A stretch of 64,000 nucleotides of DNA from Phragmites australis (GCF_958298935.1 NC_084932.1:15355501-15419500); one strand, 5' to 3'; positions 31,735 to 45,700 are shown, counted from the first letter of the stretch. Numbers and translations: made by a program. The notes: generated from the sequence alone by a model not told the origin.

Positions 31735-34016
31735 ACCCTCCCCGACTGTTTTCCCCTTCAATTTCCCGCCTCATCGATGGAAATCGCCGTGTTTATTCCA
31801 TTTAGGCCGCCCGCCAAATCCCCTCAAATCCGTCCGATCCGCTCCCTCTCTCAAGTATATAAGCCTCTCACCACCTTCCTTGTGACGTTCAACACCCAAT
31901 ACACTAATTTCCCTACTCTTTCCGCTCAGAAATTGACCTCGACGCCATCATCTTCATCGTCTCCGGTGAGAGCTCGGCCGCCGCCATTTTCTCCGATACC
32001 GAGCCATCGTTGATCTTTTTCTTTTCTCTTAAGTGTTGCAGGTGCTCAAGGACCATTCTCTGCCGCTCCTCGGTGCTTCTCCACCACCGGATGCCACCCA
32101 CACCGAGATCCAACCCCGCTGGCCACCCCTCTCCATCGTCGGCCGTCCATCACTTTTTCCAGCCTATGAGCACCCCTCGGTGATGACCCCCTCTGCCTCC
32201 TCTCTCTTTTGCACTGCTTCCCTTCGCATTTCATGGTCAGTAGTGCGATTAATGAGCATCTCGGCAATGCGCTGGTGACCGCTGTGTCGGTCGTCGCCTC
32301 CCCGTGTTTGCGTCGCCTGTCCGAGCCCCCTTTGAACCCTGGTTGTCGATCTTGGATGGATGGCCCAGATTAGAGGGGTGCATACCTCTTCGGCATGGTC
32401 CACGATAGACCCATGGACGACCTCCAGGCCGTGGTCCATGGGCCCATAAACCTATTCCATGAGTTGTTCAATAGTTTTTATTTATGGCATCATAATTAGA
32501 ATTTCCAGTATAAAATCAATTCGGATTTTCTCTGAAAATCAAGTAAAATTTGCAAAAAAGCCCTTGAACTTCAAAAGCTCAATATTTTTCCTCGTAGCTC
32601 CAATTTAGGCGATTTTGTGCTCAAATATTTATAGCGATGTGTAGAATATATTTATAGGGTTTTTACCTAGATTCAGTTCTATTTGGTGTACTGTCCTTAG
32701 AGGTTTCTTTTGTGCACTTTTCCGGTCTGTTGTTTAGAAGGTGCGCAGTTCGGGAACCTTCAAGAGCAAGCTTTCGAAGACTTTGAGCAACCCTCCACTG
32801 AAGGCAAGTGTCCTTTTTCCCCCTGTTTTAGGATTTTATGTGTAGTTTTATCCTTCAATTGCATGCTTGTCTAAATAGAATCCCACTTTAGGGTTTACTA
32901 GTTTTGTATGATAATTCCTTGTCGCCGTTGATGGATCATGGGTTAAAATGGGTAGTTTTTGCTAGGGCAGTCATAAGTTGGGGAAATGTTAATATTGGCT
33001 AATGAACTCTGCAACAAGAAATCAGGTAATGGTAATCTTGTAGCAACATGGTATAGGGATCCTACAGGATGGTTGGTTTGTGGTGGTGATTTACAGTAAG
33101 TGTGTGCTTGTTCCTGTGTAAGATCCTAAGGATTGGTTCTTGAACATGTAACCAAGTGAAACCGCACAACCACGAGGTCTATATGGGTACGGCCTGACCA
33201 ACTAACTAGCCACCCCTCTAACTCTGTGGGCACCGTTGGATGGTTAAGTGGCACAAGAGGGGGCTTCTACAGCGATGTAATCGTTTTTTAGCGGTGAAAC
33301 CTTAGTGGGTGCCTACAAGTTGGCGGGAGCTTTGTAAAAGAGACCCAGACTCCACACCCCAAGAGTTTGAGGCAACACGGGAATCACGACTCGTGGGGAA
33401 AGCTGTGCAAACTCTGCAGAGTACCTATCTGGTTGATCAGCCATGCTCACGGACAAGAGTGAACTTGGATTTCTTCAGGATTAGATGGGATCAGGGTTTG
33501 GTATGGTCAGTTGGGTAGCCGGGTAATGGAATTACCTGGTGAGTCTTGGTAGTCGGATGGAATCCGATGAGTCAATTCTATTGTTTCAATTGAGTCTTCC
33601 CACCTAGTAAATAGGTTGCCTGTTGTTGGAGTCATAGGTCATAATTGCTTAGTGCAGTTAACCTGCGCCTATCCTTTCCTTGACTAGAGCCCCATAGCAT
33701 GTTTTCCCTCCATTTGTGGAGTACATTTTTCTACTCACACCCGTTGTCCCTTCTTTTTTTTATCCCCTTTGCTGATCGGAAGCCGTCAATGAAGCTACTA
33801 CCTTCGAAGAGGACGATGGAAGTTCCGCTGGCCCTGAAGCTCTCTTTTCTTCCGCTATGTTTTCTTTAGACCCTTGGGTCCCTTTTGTAATAAGTTAAAT
33901 ACCGTTGTAATAATGGCACTGTGATGATACACTGATGATGTAGCACATGTATGGAAACTTGTTCCTGGCATATATGTGTTGTGCTCGGTTTTATTCCTTT
34001 AAAACTGGGTGTTACA
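31735..34016 (+). repeat. Element B 3' LTR, right part
   Basis: It resumes at the CCCCGACTGTTTTCC block (5' LTR 15355-15370) and follows the 5' LTR to the GTGTTACA end. It keeps the TATATAAG box (31856-31863) and a 70-bp block near 33810-33870 that the 5' LTR has lost. Confidence 0.93.
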
Positions 34017-34760
34017 AAGTACTATCAGTCTCTTTCAGGGATAGGATGAACGATGCGTTGAATCATATCCATCAAGGGAGCAAAATGGTTGATGAGTATG
34101 AGATGGAGTTCAACAACATTGTTCGTTTTGTTCATAGTGTAGGGTGTGATGAGCGTGAAAAGGTTAGGAAGTTCTTAAGATGATTTAATGCACCCTATCG
34201 AGAGGTGATGGGGAGAAACCCGCCCACTACTTATCTTACAGTAGTTGAGGAGGCTAGAGGAATGAAATTGTAGATTTAGTTTGCTGCAGAGTAGTAGAGA
34301 AATACTAGGGGAGTTAGTGTCCCAAGTGATGACTAGAAGAGGGAACTCCAGGAGGCAGGAGAGTCCTCTCAGCATCCTCCTTTCGAGAAGTTTAGTCCAA
34401 ATCAGTAATTCCAGCAATCTCAATCATCTTGACCCAAGCAGTTAGGAACCTTGCCTTCTTTCGCACAACACCCTTTGAGAACCTCGTTTATGCATGTGGT
34501 TCTAGGACAGGGCCTAATTTGCTTCAAGTGTAGGAAGTCTCATAATTCCTCAGAGCATGGTTTTTCTGGGACGTGTCGCATTTACAACAAGGATGGACAT
34601 ATGGGAGTGGTTTGCAAAAGGAACCTAGATTCTCTCATCATGTGGCATTGGTCCAGTTCTTCCTCAGTAGGATCTTTAGCAGCCGAGTCTTCTCGAGGTT
34701 TAGTTTCATCCACCAATATTCCTCTGGGTTCTGCTTAGACGATGGTCGCTCCTCCAGTAC
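34017..34760 (+). pseudogene. Element A gag, C-terminal part
   Basis: Across the AAGTA duplication the gag frame resumes (KYYQ, then RDRMNDALNHIHQGSKMVDEY). NNIVRFVHSVGCDEREKVRKFL and NPPTTYLTVVEEA complete the capsid region. About 34515-34620 has a degenerate zinc-knuckle region (CFKC, then CRIYNKDGHMGVVC). TGA at 34181-34183, several TAGs and frameshifts are present. Confidence 0.82.
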
Positions 34761-34959
34761 CATATCCACAGTTCCCCCAATAGTACATGCATTTACCACC
34801 GGGTTACTGCTAGCTTATCCCTCAGCTTCCTGCACCATCGGCGTTGCTTTAGCTACCCGTGACTTCTATTGCTCCACCGCCACAATATGTCAGTGGAGGT
34901 CATACTTTTTTTTACTCCCATTGGGATCTACACTGTGCCCTCCACTTCTTCTTTGGATC

Positions 34960-37842
34960 ACCAAGACGTGGTCTCAGGTATTCTTACCATCAATTCACAT
35001 GATGGTATTGTTTTGTTTGATTAATTATTAGTATGATGCTAAACCCAACCAAGAGATGAATTTCACTTGATTCCGTCAGAAGTGTTAATATCCCCAACCA
35101 AGAATTTTCTCAGTCCCTTTAGGTTAGCTCTCTAGGAGGTCTTGTTTCTAGATCAGTGGTATGCTCAGGTTGTGTAATATCCATAAAAGGCGATGAATTT
35201 GTTGTTAATCTGATGGCAATTCCCTTACTAGTATTCGATGTCATTCTTGGTATGGATTTTTTGCAATGGTACTGGGCTGTGATATCTTGCTTCTGGAAGA
35301 CTATTAGTTTGGCACATCGTCGGATGAAACAATAATCTTTCAGGCAAGCAAACCATCAAATTTTCTATCTATGTTGTCAAGCCTATTTCAAGATCAACAC
35401 TCTGTCAAATTTAGATTTCTTTGGGCTTTAGTTGAGAAGCCAGCCTTGCCCTTAGCAATTCAAGAGATTCCTATGGTTCGAGATTACTCTGACATCTTCC
35501 CTGCTGAGTTTCTGAATGCCTCCAAGCCCAAAGTGATGTTCCGTACTGACCTTATACCTGGTACTCATCCTATTCCAATAGCACCATATCGTTTGGCTCA
35601 TCCTTTCCAAGAATTATTGAGAAAATAATTGGATGATCTGTTGTCCAAGAAGTTAATTATGCATAGTGTGTCACCCTAGAAGGTCATGTTCTGTTTACGA
35701 AGAAGAAGGATGGGAGTTGGCGCATGTGTGTGGATTAGTGATGCTTAAACGCGGTGACAATCAAGAACAAGTACCCTTTGCCCCGCATTGATGAACTGTT
35801 TGATCGGCTGAGAGGAGCCAAAGTGTTTTCCAAGATTGACCTACAATCAGGGTATAATCAAATTCCAGTGTGGAAAGAGGATATTGAGAAGACGAAATTT
35901 GCCACGATGTATGGCCATTACGAGTTTAGAGTTATGTCTTTTGGACATGCAAATGCGCCTGCTTGTTTCATGGAGATAATGAACAACATTTTACATCGAT
36001 TTGATGAATTCGTAGTGGTGTTCATTGATGACATCCTAATTTTCTCCAAGACCAAGGAGGAGCATGAGCGACATATGATAATAGTACTCAAGACCTTACG
36101 TGATAACAAACTTTAAGCCAAGTTAACGAAGTGTGAGTTTTGGCTCTCAGAAGTCAGCTTTCTAGGGTTGTAATTAATCGGCAAGGTATCTCAGTCGATC
36201 CGAGCAAGGTTTCTACAGTAGTAGAATGGGAAAGACCAACTAATGTCAAAGAGGTGAGGAATTTCTTGGGCATGCTGGGTTACTATCGATGCTTTGTGAA
36301 GGATTTCTCAATCATTGCTAATCCTATGACCATGCTCACACAAAAGAATGTGAAGTTTAAGTGGACTGATGAGTGTGAGCGTAGTTTTCTGTACTAAAGG
36401 AGATATTAGTGACTGCTCCTATTCTTATCCTCCCTAAGCCTAACAGATGTTATACCATTTATTTTGATGCTTCGCGAGTAGGACTTGGATGTATTCTTAT
36501 GCAGGATGGAAAAGTGATTGTATATGTGTCGAGGCAATCAAAGAAGAATGAGGAGAGCTATCCCATGCACAATTTAGGGCGTGCGGCCATTGTGTGTGCA
36601 TTGAAGATCTCGAGACGTTACCTGTACAGGGAGTCTTGTGATATCTTCAATGATCATGCGAGTTTGAATTACATATTCACTCAGAAGGATCTAAATTTGA
36701 GGTAGAGAAGATGGTTGGAGGTTATCAAGGATTAAGAGCTCGATATCTAATACACGCCAGGCAAAGCCATTGTGGTTGCCGATGCTTGGAGCTGCAAGGT
36801 TGCTCCTCCTAGCTTGAGCTGTTTGATAATGGAATTTGAATGGATGGGTATTTCATATTGGTATGCTGAAATGGTAGAAGCAGAGACACATGTCATCCTT
36901 CAGTCCGCCCAACTTGAGTGTATGTTGCAAGAACAACAACATGATTGATTACTGCAAAAGGTTAAGACACGTATTAGAGAAGAGAAAGTGAAGATTTTAC
37001 TTTGGATGCTTTAGGAGCGGTGCAATTTTTTGGTCGCCTTTGTGTGCCACAGAAATCCCAGGTCAAAGAGGATATACTTCGAGAGGGACATCCCACTCCA
37101 TACATAGTACATCTCGGTGAAAACAAGATGTATCATGATCTAAAAAGAGCTTTTGGTGGAAAAAGATGAATGTAGATGTGGAAAATATGTGGCTTCATGT
37201 GTGGTTTGCCAACGAGTTATGGCAGAACACAAGCGTCCTGCTAGGAAACTACAATCACTAGAGGTCCCTCTATGGCCTTGGGATGATATTGCAATGGATC
37301 TCATGGTTGGATTCTTGTGCACCCCACAGGGAAAGGATGCTATTTGGGTCATAGTAGATTGCCTGAGTAAGGTGGCACACTTTATCCAAATCCGTTCATC
37401 AAATTCTGCTGGTGATTTGGTACCACTCTTCATGCATGAGATAGTGCAGTTACACGGAGCATCGCGATCCATTGTTTTTGACAGATATGCTAAGTTTGTT
37501 TCTAAGTTATGGGATAGCTTGCAAAGTGCCTTAGGTACCAAATTGAAGCTTAGCACTGCTTTTCACCTTTAGACAGATGGACAGCCTAAACGCACCATTT
37601 AGACCCTTGAGGATATGCTAAGATCTTATGTTCTATCTCGGAAAGGCAGTTAGAAAAATCACTTGCCGCTTGTAGAGTTTTACTACAATAATAGTTATTA
37701 TGCTAGCATTTGATTCACACCTTTTGAGGCTCTTTATGGATGGAAGTGTAGATCACCACTTTGTTGGTATAAAGTGGGAGAGAAGTCAGTTTTAGGACCA
37801 GATTTGGTTCAACAAATGACACAATGTGTGGCCGAGATACGG
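34960..37842 (+). pseudogene. Element A pol: protease, RT, RNase H and integrase up to element D
   Basis: A worn protease is at about 34975-35290 (GIVLFD, then DVILGMDF). The RT is at about 35480-36170 ([37 protein letters not shown], active-site FIDDILIFS near 36020-36050). The RNase H is at about 36409-36790 ([32 protein letters not shown]). Integrase starts near 37060 with the His/Cys part (CGKYVASCVVCQRVMAEH) and core (MDLMVGFLCTPQGKDAIW, then STAFHL*TDGQP). The frame ends at VAEIR, where element D is inserted. There are many stops and at least six frameshifts. Confidence 0.88.
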
Positions 37843-40800
37843 TGTCACACCCGGTTTAAGAAAGGGACAAAACTAGATGTAATCCACATTTATTCTAGGA
37901 TCAAGTTTCATACATGCAGCAACTTCATCAGTCAATCACACGCAGTGTCATTATTACAACATTTAACTAGAATAAATAAAGAGACCACGAAGCGTTAAAA
38001 AAAAGCACACAACTAAACTCCACGAAACTCCAACTTCCACAGGCAATTGAACTAGGGAAACGCCAGCCTAGCAGTCTTCATCTTCATCAACGAAGAAATC
38101 TGGTTCTCCTTCAATGTCTGAGCAGCGCTTGGAGGACATTTGGGTAAAAACAACAAGTGTGAGTACAACTAGTACTCCGCAAGTGAGGGAAGATAAAATT
38201 CCATGCAAGCTTAAACAAGGAACAAGCTGTAACAGTTAAAGTTTTGCATAAAAACCAAATATACTAACGAAGTATTATGAAAGCATCCTACTTGTCTAGG
38301 TGATTCAACAGCAGACCTCCAACTCCTAGAAACATATCCAAATATTTCCCGTCCACCTGAATCCCACATCAGGCTCCAAATAGACCAAAACAAGCCAAAC
38401 CCATTCGGCTAATCATGTGAGGATCCAAGTCTCTCATAACTGTGAGCATGGCAGATATATCAGATTTTACACTCTGCAGAGGTTGTCCAGCTTTCCCCAC
38501 AAGTCATGATTTTCCTTGTTGTCGTGTCCGCGAAACACTTAGTACATGCCAGTGGTGTGTTGCTCGGAAAGTCACTACAAAGTCGTTACAAAGTTTCATC
38601 CAGTATGTGCATGCCCGCTAGATTTCACCACCGTCAAAGTGGCATTCACACCACCCAGAAGCCCCCTTTTGTGCCTTATAGCTCCGGAAAGATGTCACCC
38701 TTCCCTTCCACTACACATCTCATACCACTAACCAAATGGTTCTGGACTTTGCTGTCCCCACACATCCACTCTTCCGTTTGGCACGCACAAAAATTGGAAT
38801 CCACTAATTAATAGGCTAGGCCTCTCCCATACCAGGTCTCGTGGTTGGTACAATATATCTTGAATTGTCGCTCCACGAACCGGTCCTTACTTAGGTTACT
38901 TGAGCAAACACTAAACCAACATCATAACTTCAACATCAAAGACCAACTTTGCTCAAGGCCTAAGGTTCTATGTTGCTAATGCCATCATTAATATTCCCAA
39001 CTCATAGTTGCATTAATTTGTTAATCATGTTTAACCCTTAACTCTTCCATCCCCTTGTTCAAAGCTAAGCATGACTACCCATCATATCCTCTACTAACAA
39101 CATGGCGACAAGGAATTATATGGAATATGATACTATAAGTACATAGGATTCATGATTAATAGTATGCATGTTTGAAATAAAAGAACGCATTTTAAACAAA
39201 ACTGGGATCAAAATGTTCAAGGACACTTGCCTCTCCCAACTTGCTGCTCAGACTCTTCAAAAACTTGGTCCTTAAGATTCTCGAACTGCTCTTCGTCTGC
39301 TCTCTAAACACACCGAAAAAACATAAAACAAAACTAACTAAGAACAGTATACCAAACAATAGCTAACATCTATGAAAAAGGTACTACAAGATAGTACACG
39401 TCGCTACGAACATGTGAGCGCGAAAACAATCTAAATCGGAGTTAAACGAGAAAGTTATACTATAAACAAGATTAGGGTTAAATCTGAAAATAAAAAAGGC
39501 TTAGTTTAAATAAAAATAGAAAGGTTAGGGGCCTTTTTGCAAAAATTGAGGGACCTATTTCTAATTAAAAAAAGTTTAGGGGCTAAATTGCATAACTATA
39601 GGGGCTTTTATTTAAATATAGGAAAGTCCAAGGGCTTATTTGCAAAATTTGCATTACTCCCGAATTAAAACAGATAGAAAATATGACTTGATAAGGTGTG
39701 CTAACGTGCCACTGCCAAGTGGGCTAAATCGATGAGGTGGCCGGCTTATGCAAGCGATGACGTGGCCTGACTTGCTGACTAGGATTAAGTGGCCACATGG
39801 TAGCATGCAATTGGACGCCGAAAGGGTATGCGAAGCATTTAATCATGGCCATCCAAAACAGATCTAATGGTTGTTGGCGGGGGGGGGGGGGGCTTAGTTG
39901 ACCGGCACCAGAGATGAAAGCAGCGGCGGCGATGTTGTCGCCGGAGAGATGGCGAACGTTGTCGCCGGGCACAGGGGTCATTGGTGAGCGGCGGCGGAGG
40001 GAGAAGTAGACAGGAGGAATCTATTTTAGTGCTTACCTCGAGCGGTGGGGCACCAAAAGGTAGTCAGCGGCGGGGTAGACGGCGGCGGTCTCGGGTGAGC
40101 TTCAGGGAGGGAGCTCCGGTGGCCAAAACTCGTGGGCGAAAACACCAGCGGGCGCGGTAGGTGGTGGAGATGCTCAGGCGCGGCTCAGCTACGGCAATCG
40201 GGCAACGGATTTCACCGGGGCAGAGTTGGGCCGAGTGGCTATGGCGACGGCGGAGGAGCTCGAGATGGCATGGATTTTAGATGGGAAACCGAGGGTGCTC
40301 GGGTGCTTATATAGGCGGGCACGTGGCTGAGGATAACCTTGAGTTGGTTGGGATTTGGACTTGGGGGAGGAGGGGAAGGCGCGTGGTGCACGGAGATGCT
40401 CAAGTTCCGTTCGGCTGCGGGAGGATGAAAGAGGCATGGGGGCGCTAGCGCACGGGCAGAGGCGGAAACCGGCTAGGCGACAACAGTTGAAGGGTTGCGC
40501 TGCTGGGCCACGGCCTTCGGCCGTCCCAGGCGGGAGATGACTGGCGCTCGACCTGGAAAAAGGGAGGCCGACCGACTTAGCCCAAAAGGATGGTTTGATT
40601 GGGCTGCCAAGGAAAAAGAAAAGGGAGAGGAAAAGAAAATGGAAGAAAGGAAGCCCAAGGAAGAGAAAAAAACTTTTCTTTTAGGAAAAATTTTGCAACA
40701 TTTTCTAAAAACTTAAATGACACGCCTTGCGGTTTTCAAAACTTATTTTTCGCACAGTAAAAACCCTAATGCAGCTATTTTGGCATGAAAGCAATCAAAC

Positions 40801-40943
40801 TATAATATAGCCTAAGTTCATTTTTCTAGCTTTTAGAAAATAATTTCTTTCTCCTAAAATTTTGAGGCAAAGAATAACACCCTATTCTAAAGAAAAGGAT
40901 ATTTATTACTATTTCTAAAAAGTTGAAAAACTAGGGTGTTACA
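37843..40943 (-). repeat. Element D 3' LTR (left copy)
   Basis: On the minus strand it begins TGTAACACCCTAG and ends CGGGTGTGACA. The promoter box TATATAAG (minus) lies at 40306-40313. The GC-rich part at 39880-40660 includes a G run at about 39879-39892. Frames there are not genes. Confidence 0.93.
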
Positions 40944-40956
40944 AAGCTACCCCCTT
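40944..40956 (-). other. Element D polypurine tract
   Basis: On the minus strand this reads AAGGGGGTAGCTT and directly precedes the 3' LTR. Confidence 0.85.
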
Positions 40957-42570
40957 AGAAGGAATCTCGCCCTCGAGATTCGGAAGGATTGGAGAAAAGA
41001 TGTGGGAATTCTGTCTTCAGATCTGATTCTCTTTCCCACGTTGCTTCTTCTTCGGAATGGTGTCTCCACTGTACCTTGCACATACGGACCTTTCTGTTCC
41101 TGGTAACTCTCTGATGTCTCAAGAATCCTGACGGGATACTTCATGTAGGTGAGATCCTCTCCAACTTCCACCTCCTCTGGGAGCATCTGCTCTTCGGGAA
41201 CTCGTAGACATTTCTTCAACTGTGACACGTGAAAAACATCGTGAACATCTGCCAATTGAGGTGGTAGCTCCAATTGATATGCCACCTCTCCTCACTTTTC
41301 CAACACTTTAAAAGGTCCTATAAACCTGGGTGCAAGTTTTCCTTTTACTTTAAATCTGCGAAATCCTCTTATCGGCGAAACTCATAGATACACGAAGTCA
41401 CCTGCTTCGAAGGTTAATTCACGACGTCGGTGATCTACATAACTCTTTTGCCATGATTGGGCCGTTCTCAAATTTTCCCTAATCTGTTGTACTTGTCTTT
41501 CTGCATCTCTAAGAATTTCTGGGCCAAACACTTGATTTTCACCGGTTTCATTCCAGTACAGCGGTGTTCTGCATTTTCTTTCATACAAGGCTTCAAATGG
41601 TGACATCTTCAAACTAGTCTGATAACTATTGTTGTAGGAGAACTCTGCATAGGGAAGATTTTTATCCCAACTAGTCTTATTTCTCAAGGCACAAGCTCTT
41701 AATATATCTTCCAAAATTTGATTTACTCTCTCGGTTTGACCATCGGTCTGCTGGTGATATGCTGAACTGAAGTTTAACCGATTGTCCAATGACTCATGTA
41801 GTTTTTGCCAAAACCTGGAGGTGAACTGGCTTCCTCTATCAGACACTATTCTCTTGGGTACTCCATGCAGACACACAATTTTGGCAATATATAATTCAGC
41901 AAGTCTAAGTCCTGTGTAGGTGGTCTTGACTGGGATGAAATGAGCAACCTTTGTCAAACGATCCACTATCACCCAAATAGAATCATATCCATTTTGAGTT
42001 CGGGGCAAACCAACAATAAAATCCATACTGATTTCTTCTCATTTCCACTCTGGTTTTTTCAAAGGTTGAAGCAACCCTGCGGGTCTCTGATATCCAGCTT
42101 TGACTCTTTGACATATATCACATCTTGCTACATATTCTGCAATTTCTCTCTTCATTCCATACCACCAATATCGACCCTTCAGATCTTGATACATCTTGGT
42201 GCTTGCGGGGTGAATAGAATATGCAAACTCATGCGCTTCTCGAAGTATAGTTTCCTTGATAGATTCGATATCCGGAACACAGATTCGTTTCCCAAACCAT
42301 AACGTCCCATTCTCATCCTAGGTAAAACCTAGGGCTTTACCCTCCTTAATACGCTGCCTGATTTCCATAACCTTCTCGTCCTCAAGTTGCCTTTATGAAT
42401 TTCTTGTTCCAAAGTAGAATCAACTTCCATCACCACGGCTTCTGCGCTGTTTACCAACCCCAGATTAAGTCTCCCAAAATCTTTGCTTAGCTCGGGGTGT
42501 CTATCTTGTATGGACATTAATCGGAGATAAGTCTTTCTACTCAAAGCATCAACGACTACATTCACCTTTC
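40957..42570 (-). pseudogene. Element D integrase and chromodomain-like tail
   Basis: On the minus strand the zinc-binding part lies at about 42100-42260 in a shifted frame. The core 42026-41382 is open: MDFIVGLPRTQNGYDSIWVI, SDRGSQFTSRFW (second Asp), then TDGQTERVNQILEDILRACA with the Glu. All three catalytic positions appear kept. The C-terminal part at 41285-40960 has YQLELPPQLADVHDVFHVSQ and a ETPFRRRSNVGKRIRSED-like segment that is the frameshifted EEATWERE tail. Breaks occur near 42330, 42030 and 41290. Confidence 0.9.
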
Positions 42571-43690
42571 CGGGATGGTAGTTAATTCCTAAATCATAAT
42601 CCTTGATAAGCTCTAACCATCTACGCTATCTGAGGTTGAGATCTGGCTGAGTAAAAATATACTTCAAACTCTTATGATCTGAATATATCTCGCACCTTTT
42701 TCCAATTAAATAGTGTCTCCATATCTTGAGTGCGTGAACTACAGCGGCTAATTCTAAATTATGTGTTGGGTAGTTCTCCTCATGCTTCCTTAATTGTCTT
42801 GATGCATAGGCTACAACACGGCCTTCCTGCATTAGCACACATCCTAATCCTCGATGGGAGGCATCACAATAAATGGAGAACGGTTTCTGCGTATTTGGCA
42901 TGACCAGTACTGCCGCAGATGTAAGTCTTTCCTTCAACTCTTCAAAACTTTCCTCACAAGCAGGGTTCCATTTAAACGTTTGTCCTTTCTCAAGTAGTTT
43001 TGTGATGGGCTTCGCAATCTTGGAGAATCCTTCTATGAACCGGCGGTAATATCCTGCCAATCCAAGAAAGCTACGGATCTCGGAGACATTCTGGGGAGAC
43101 TTCCAATTCAAAACATCTTCCACCTTTCTTGGGTCTACTGCTATTCCTCCGGCGGAGATGATATGACCGAGAAAAAGAGACTTGATCTAGCCAGAAGTCA
43201 CATTTGCTCAACTTAGCATACAACTGATTATCCCTAAGCTTCTGTAGGACCAATCCCAGGTGTTCTGCATGTTCCTTTTTATCCCTTGAGGAAACTAGGA
43301 TGTCATCAATAAAAACTACTACAAACTTATCCAAAAACTCCATGAACACTTTGTTCATTAGGTACATGAAGTAGGCAGGGGCGTTGGTCAAACCGAAAGA
43401 CATAACCGTATACTCAAATAATCCATAACGGGTGATGAAGGCGGTTTTAGGAATGTCTGAAACTCGAATCTTCAACTGATGATATCCTGAGCAAAGATTG
43501 ATCTTGGAGAACACACATGCACCTCTAAGCAGATCAAATAAGTCATCTATTCTGGGAAGAGGGTACTTATTCTTGATGGTCACCTCGTTCAAGGCGCGAT
43601 AATCTATACACATCCTTTGGGTGCCATCCTTCTTGGGTACGAAAATCACTGGTGCACCCCATGGTGACGAACTAGGTCAGATATAACCCT
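42571..43690 (-). pseudogene. Element D reverse transcriptase and RNase H
   Basis: The RT at 43649-43140 has [40 protein letters not shown] and the active-site FIDDILVSS near 43300-43325. A TGA just upstream (about 43674-43676) separates it from the protease frame, and a frameshift near 43180 separates it from the RNase H. The latter is open at 43123-42626 ([54 protein letters not shown]). The [10 protein letters not shown] end follows at about 42565. Confidence 0.93.
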
Positions 43691-44354
43691 TGTCTAACAA
43701 CTCTTGCAATTGTTCCTTAAGTTCTGCTAGCTGATTAGCAGCCATTCTATATGACCTCTTTGATATAGGAGCTGTACCAGGTACTAGTTCTATAACAAAC
43801 TCGATGTCACGGTAAGGTGGCATACCTGGTAATTCTTCTGGAAAAATATCCGAGTAATCACGAACAACTGGAATGCTCTCCATTGGTGTTCCATCAGCTT
43901 GATTAACTGTTCTCCTGGCCATTGGTGAAACTTTTGCAACGTATTCCACTTCTTTTCCTCCTCTCGCAGACAGACGAACGGCTCTTCTTGCATAGTCAAT
44001 AATTCCATTGAACTTGGTTAACCAATCCATCCCTAGTATTATGTCTATTCCTTCGGATTCCAAAACGATAAGGTATTGCGGGAAATCTACCCCCCTTATC
44101 TTAATACTAAGGTTCGGGCATACATGCCTTGCTTTCATTTCTCCATCCGGAGAGCTAACAATCATTCTATTCTTCATAAGAGATATAGGTAAATTGTGGC
44201 TTGCCACATACTTGGTTGATATAAAAGAATGCGATGCTCCAGAATCAAATAGTACGGTAGCGGCGTTGGAGTTGATCAGAAACATACCGATCACAACATC
44301 CGAGGCATCTTGAGCTTCGTCAACTGCCACATGATTCACACGGCCTCTCCTCAT
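43691..44354 (-). pseudogene. Element D protease region
   Basis: The frame MRRGRVNHVAVDEAQD opens at 44354. ATVLFDSGASHSFISTKYV carries the intact DSGA aspartic-protease motif, and [15 protein letters not shown] is the second conserved strand. It runs on through SIPVVRDYSDIFPEELPG into the RT entry (LAELKEQLQELLDKGYI) before a stop. This segment is open throughout. Confidence 0.9.
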
Positions 44355-45473
44355 ATTTTGCTTTGTTTGATTCTGGGGCTGATTCCCATTGCGGTTCTGC
44401 TGGTTTGCGCCTTGGGTGGGTAGATGATTCGGACACTTAAGAGGGCACTGGTACGCATAATGTCTCTCTACTCCATAATTGAAACAGGGTTTTCCTTTGG
44501 TGGAGGCTTGAGGGTTGTTGCCAGTGTTGTTGTTCCTTTGAGGGATCTGACTTGAATTGCGGGGAGGTTGAAAATTGGAGCGCTGGTTCTATCGTGCATT
44601 CCTGGATGAGTTCTGATTTGTAGACTGGGCCCTAGGTTGATTGTACTGCTGACCAGAACGATTCATAGGTCCAGACTAAGAGGTGTCATAACGGGGCCTA
44701 GCATTACTGCCTGACTGACATGGGCGGACACATCTTGCGCTTGCACTAAATATTGTTTCTCTTGTGCTCTAGGATAAGAGCACGATCTACAAGGGCCTTA
44801 AAGTTCTTGAAATCACGAGAAGCTAGAGAATACTACAGTCCATCATTTAGCCCTTCCAAGAAACAGTCTTGCTTTTTCTCATCGGTATCTACATCCTCTG
44901 GTGCATACCGGGACAATTGGATGAACCTAGTGACGTACTCGCTCACAGTCATTCCTCCTTGCTTGAGTGATAGGAATTCCTTTCTCTTAATCTTGATAGC
45001 TCCTTGGGGTACATGATGAGCTCGGAAAACGTTCTTGAATTCCTGCCAGTTGATGCTGTTAGGTTCTTCATGAGCAGCGACATAGGCATCCCACCAGTTT
45101 GCAGCAGGTCCCATTAGCTGGTGTGATGCAAACAAAACCTTCTCCCTGGTGTTGCACTGAGCGACTGAGAGTTTCTTTTCGATGACCTTGAGCAAATCAT
45201 CAACGTCCATAGGTTCAACAGCTTGAGAGAAGGTAGGCGGTTTAGTCCTTTGAAATTCTTCGAGCTTGTCACGGGATTGTTGTGGTGGTGCAGGGGCGGC
45301 GACGAGGGGATTCTGCTGCATTTGGGTCATGGTCCGAGCCACTTCTTACAGAATCTGAGTTTGCACTGCTAAAGCTGCTCGAGAGATGGCTATGGTGGTT
45401 GGGAGGGATTATCATTGTCTTGCCCATCAGAAGTATTTACATTAGCGTTGGTGCGGTTCCTTAGGTTCACCAT
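44355..45473 (-). pseudogene. Element D gag
   Basis: The start at 45473 reads MVNLRNRTNANVN on the minus strand. Two stops follow before MTQMQQNPLVAAP. The capsid core is open at 45342-44833 (FSQAVEPMDVDDLLKVIEKK, MGPAANWWDAYVAAHEEP, INWQEFKNVFRAHHVP, LSRYAPEDVDTDEKKQDC). The zinc knuckle at 44445-44486 reads CFNYGVERHYAYQC, with Tyr in place of the second Cys. A stop at 44833-44835 and frameshifts between 44830 and 44490 break it. Confidence 0.87.
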
Positions 45474-45700
45474 ATGAGATAGGGACACGTAGATGAGGAA
45501 ACAAGGAATTTATGAAGAACAACAGAAGGAAAATAGAGGTAGACTCCCAAATTAACTAATATATTAATTACACAACACTCACTCAAAGAAAGATCCAAAT
45601 CATTAACCACCAGATCAACCTACTCACTAACACACGACTCTAAGGACTCCTAACAACTATAGGACAGCCTACTAAACAAACTCCTAACTCTGCTGAAACC

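Larger units (their letters stand above)
14716..34016 (+). mobile_element. Element B: Ty3/gypsy chromovirus-type retrotransposon inserted in A gag
   Basis: The ends are TGTAACACCC (14716) and GGGTGTTACA (34016), flanked by AAGTA at 14711-14715 and 34017-34021. The LTRs are 14716-17625 (2910 bp) and 23372-34016, the latter about 2.93 kb once element C (24020-31734) is removed. The order is LTR, tRNA-iMet primer site, extra ORF, gag, pol, purine tract, LTR. It is a close relative of element D. The pol ends in a chromodomain-like tail, as in Tekay/Del-type chromoviruses; that clade name is inference. Confidence 0.93.

Noticed and set aside
39879..39892. Poly-G run as a functional G-quadruplex
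   Set aside because: A simple G homopolymer in the D LTR, of different length in the other LTR; it is more likely slippage or a sequencing-prone run.
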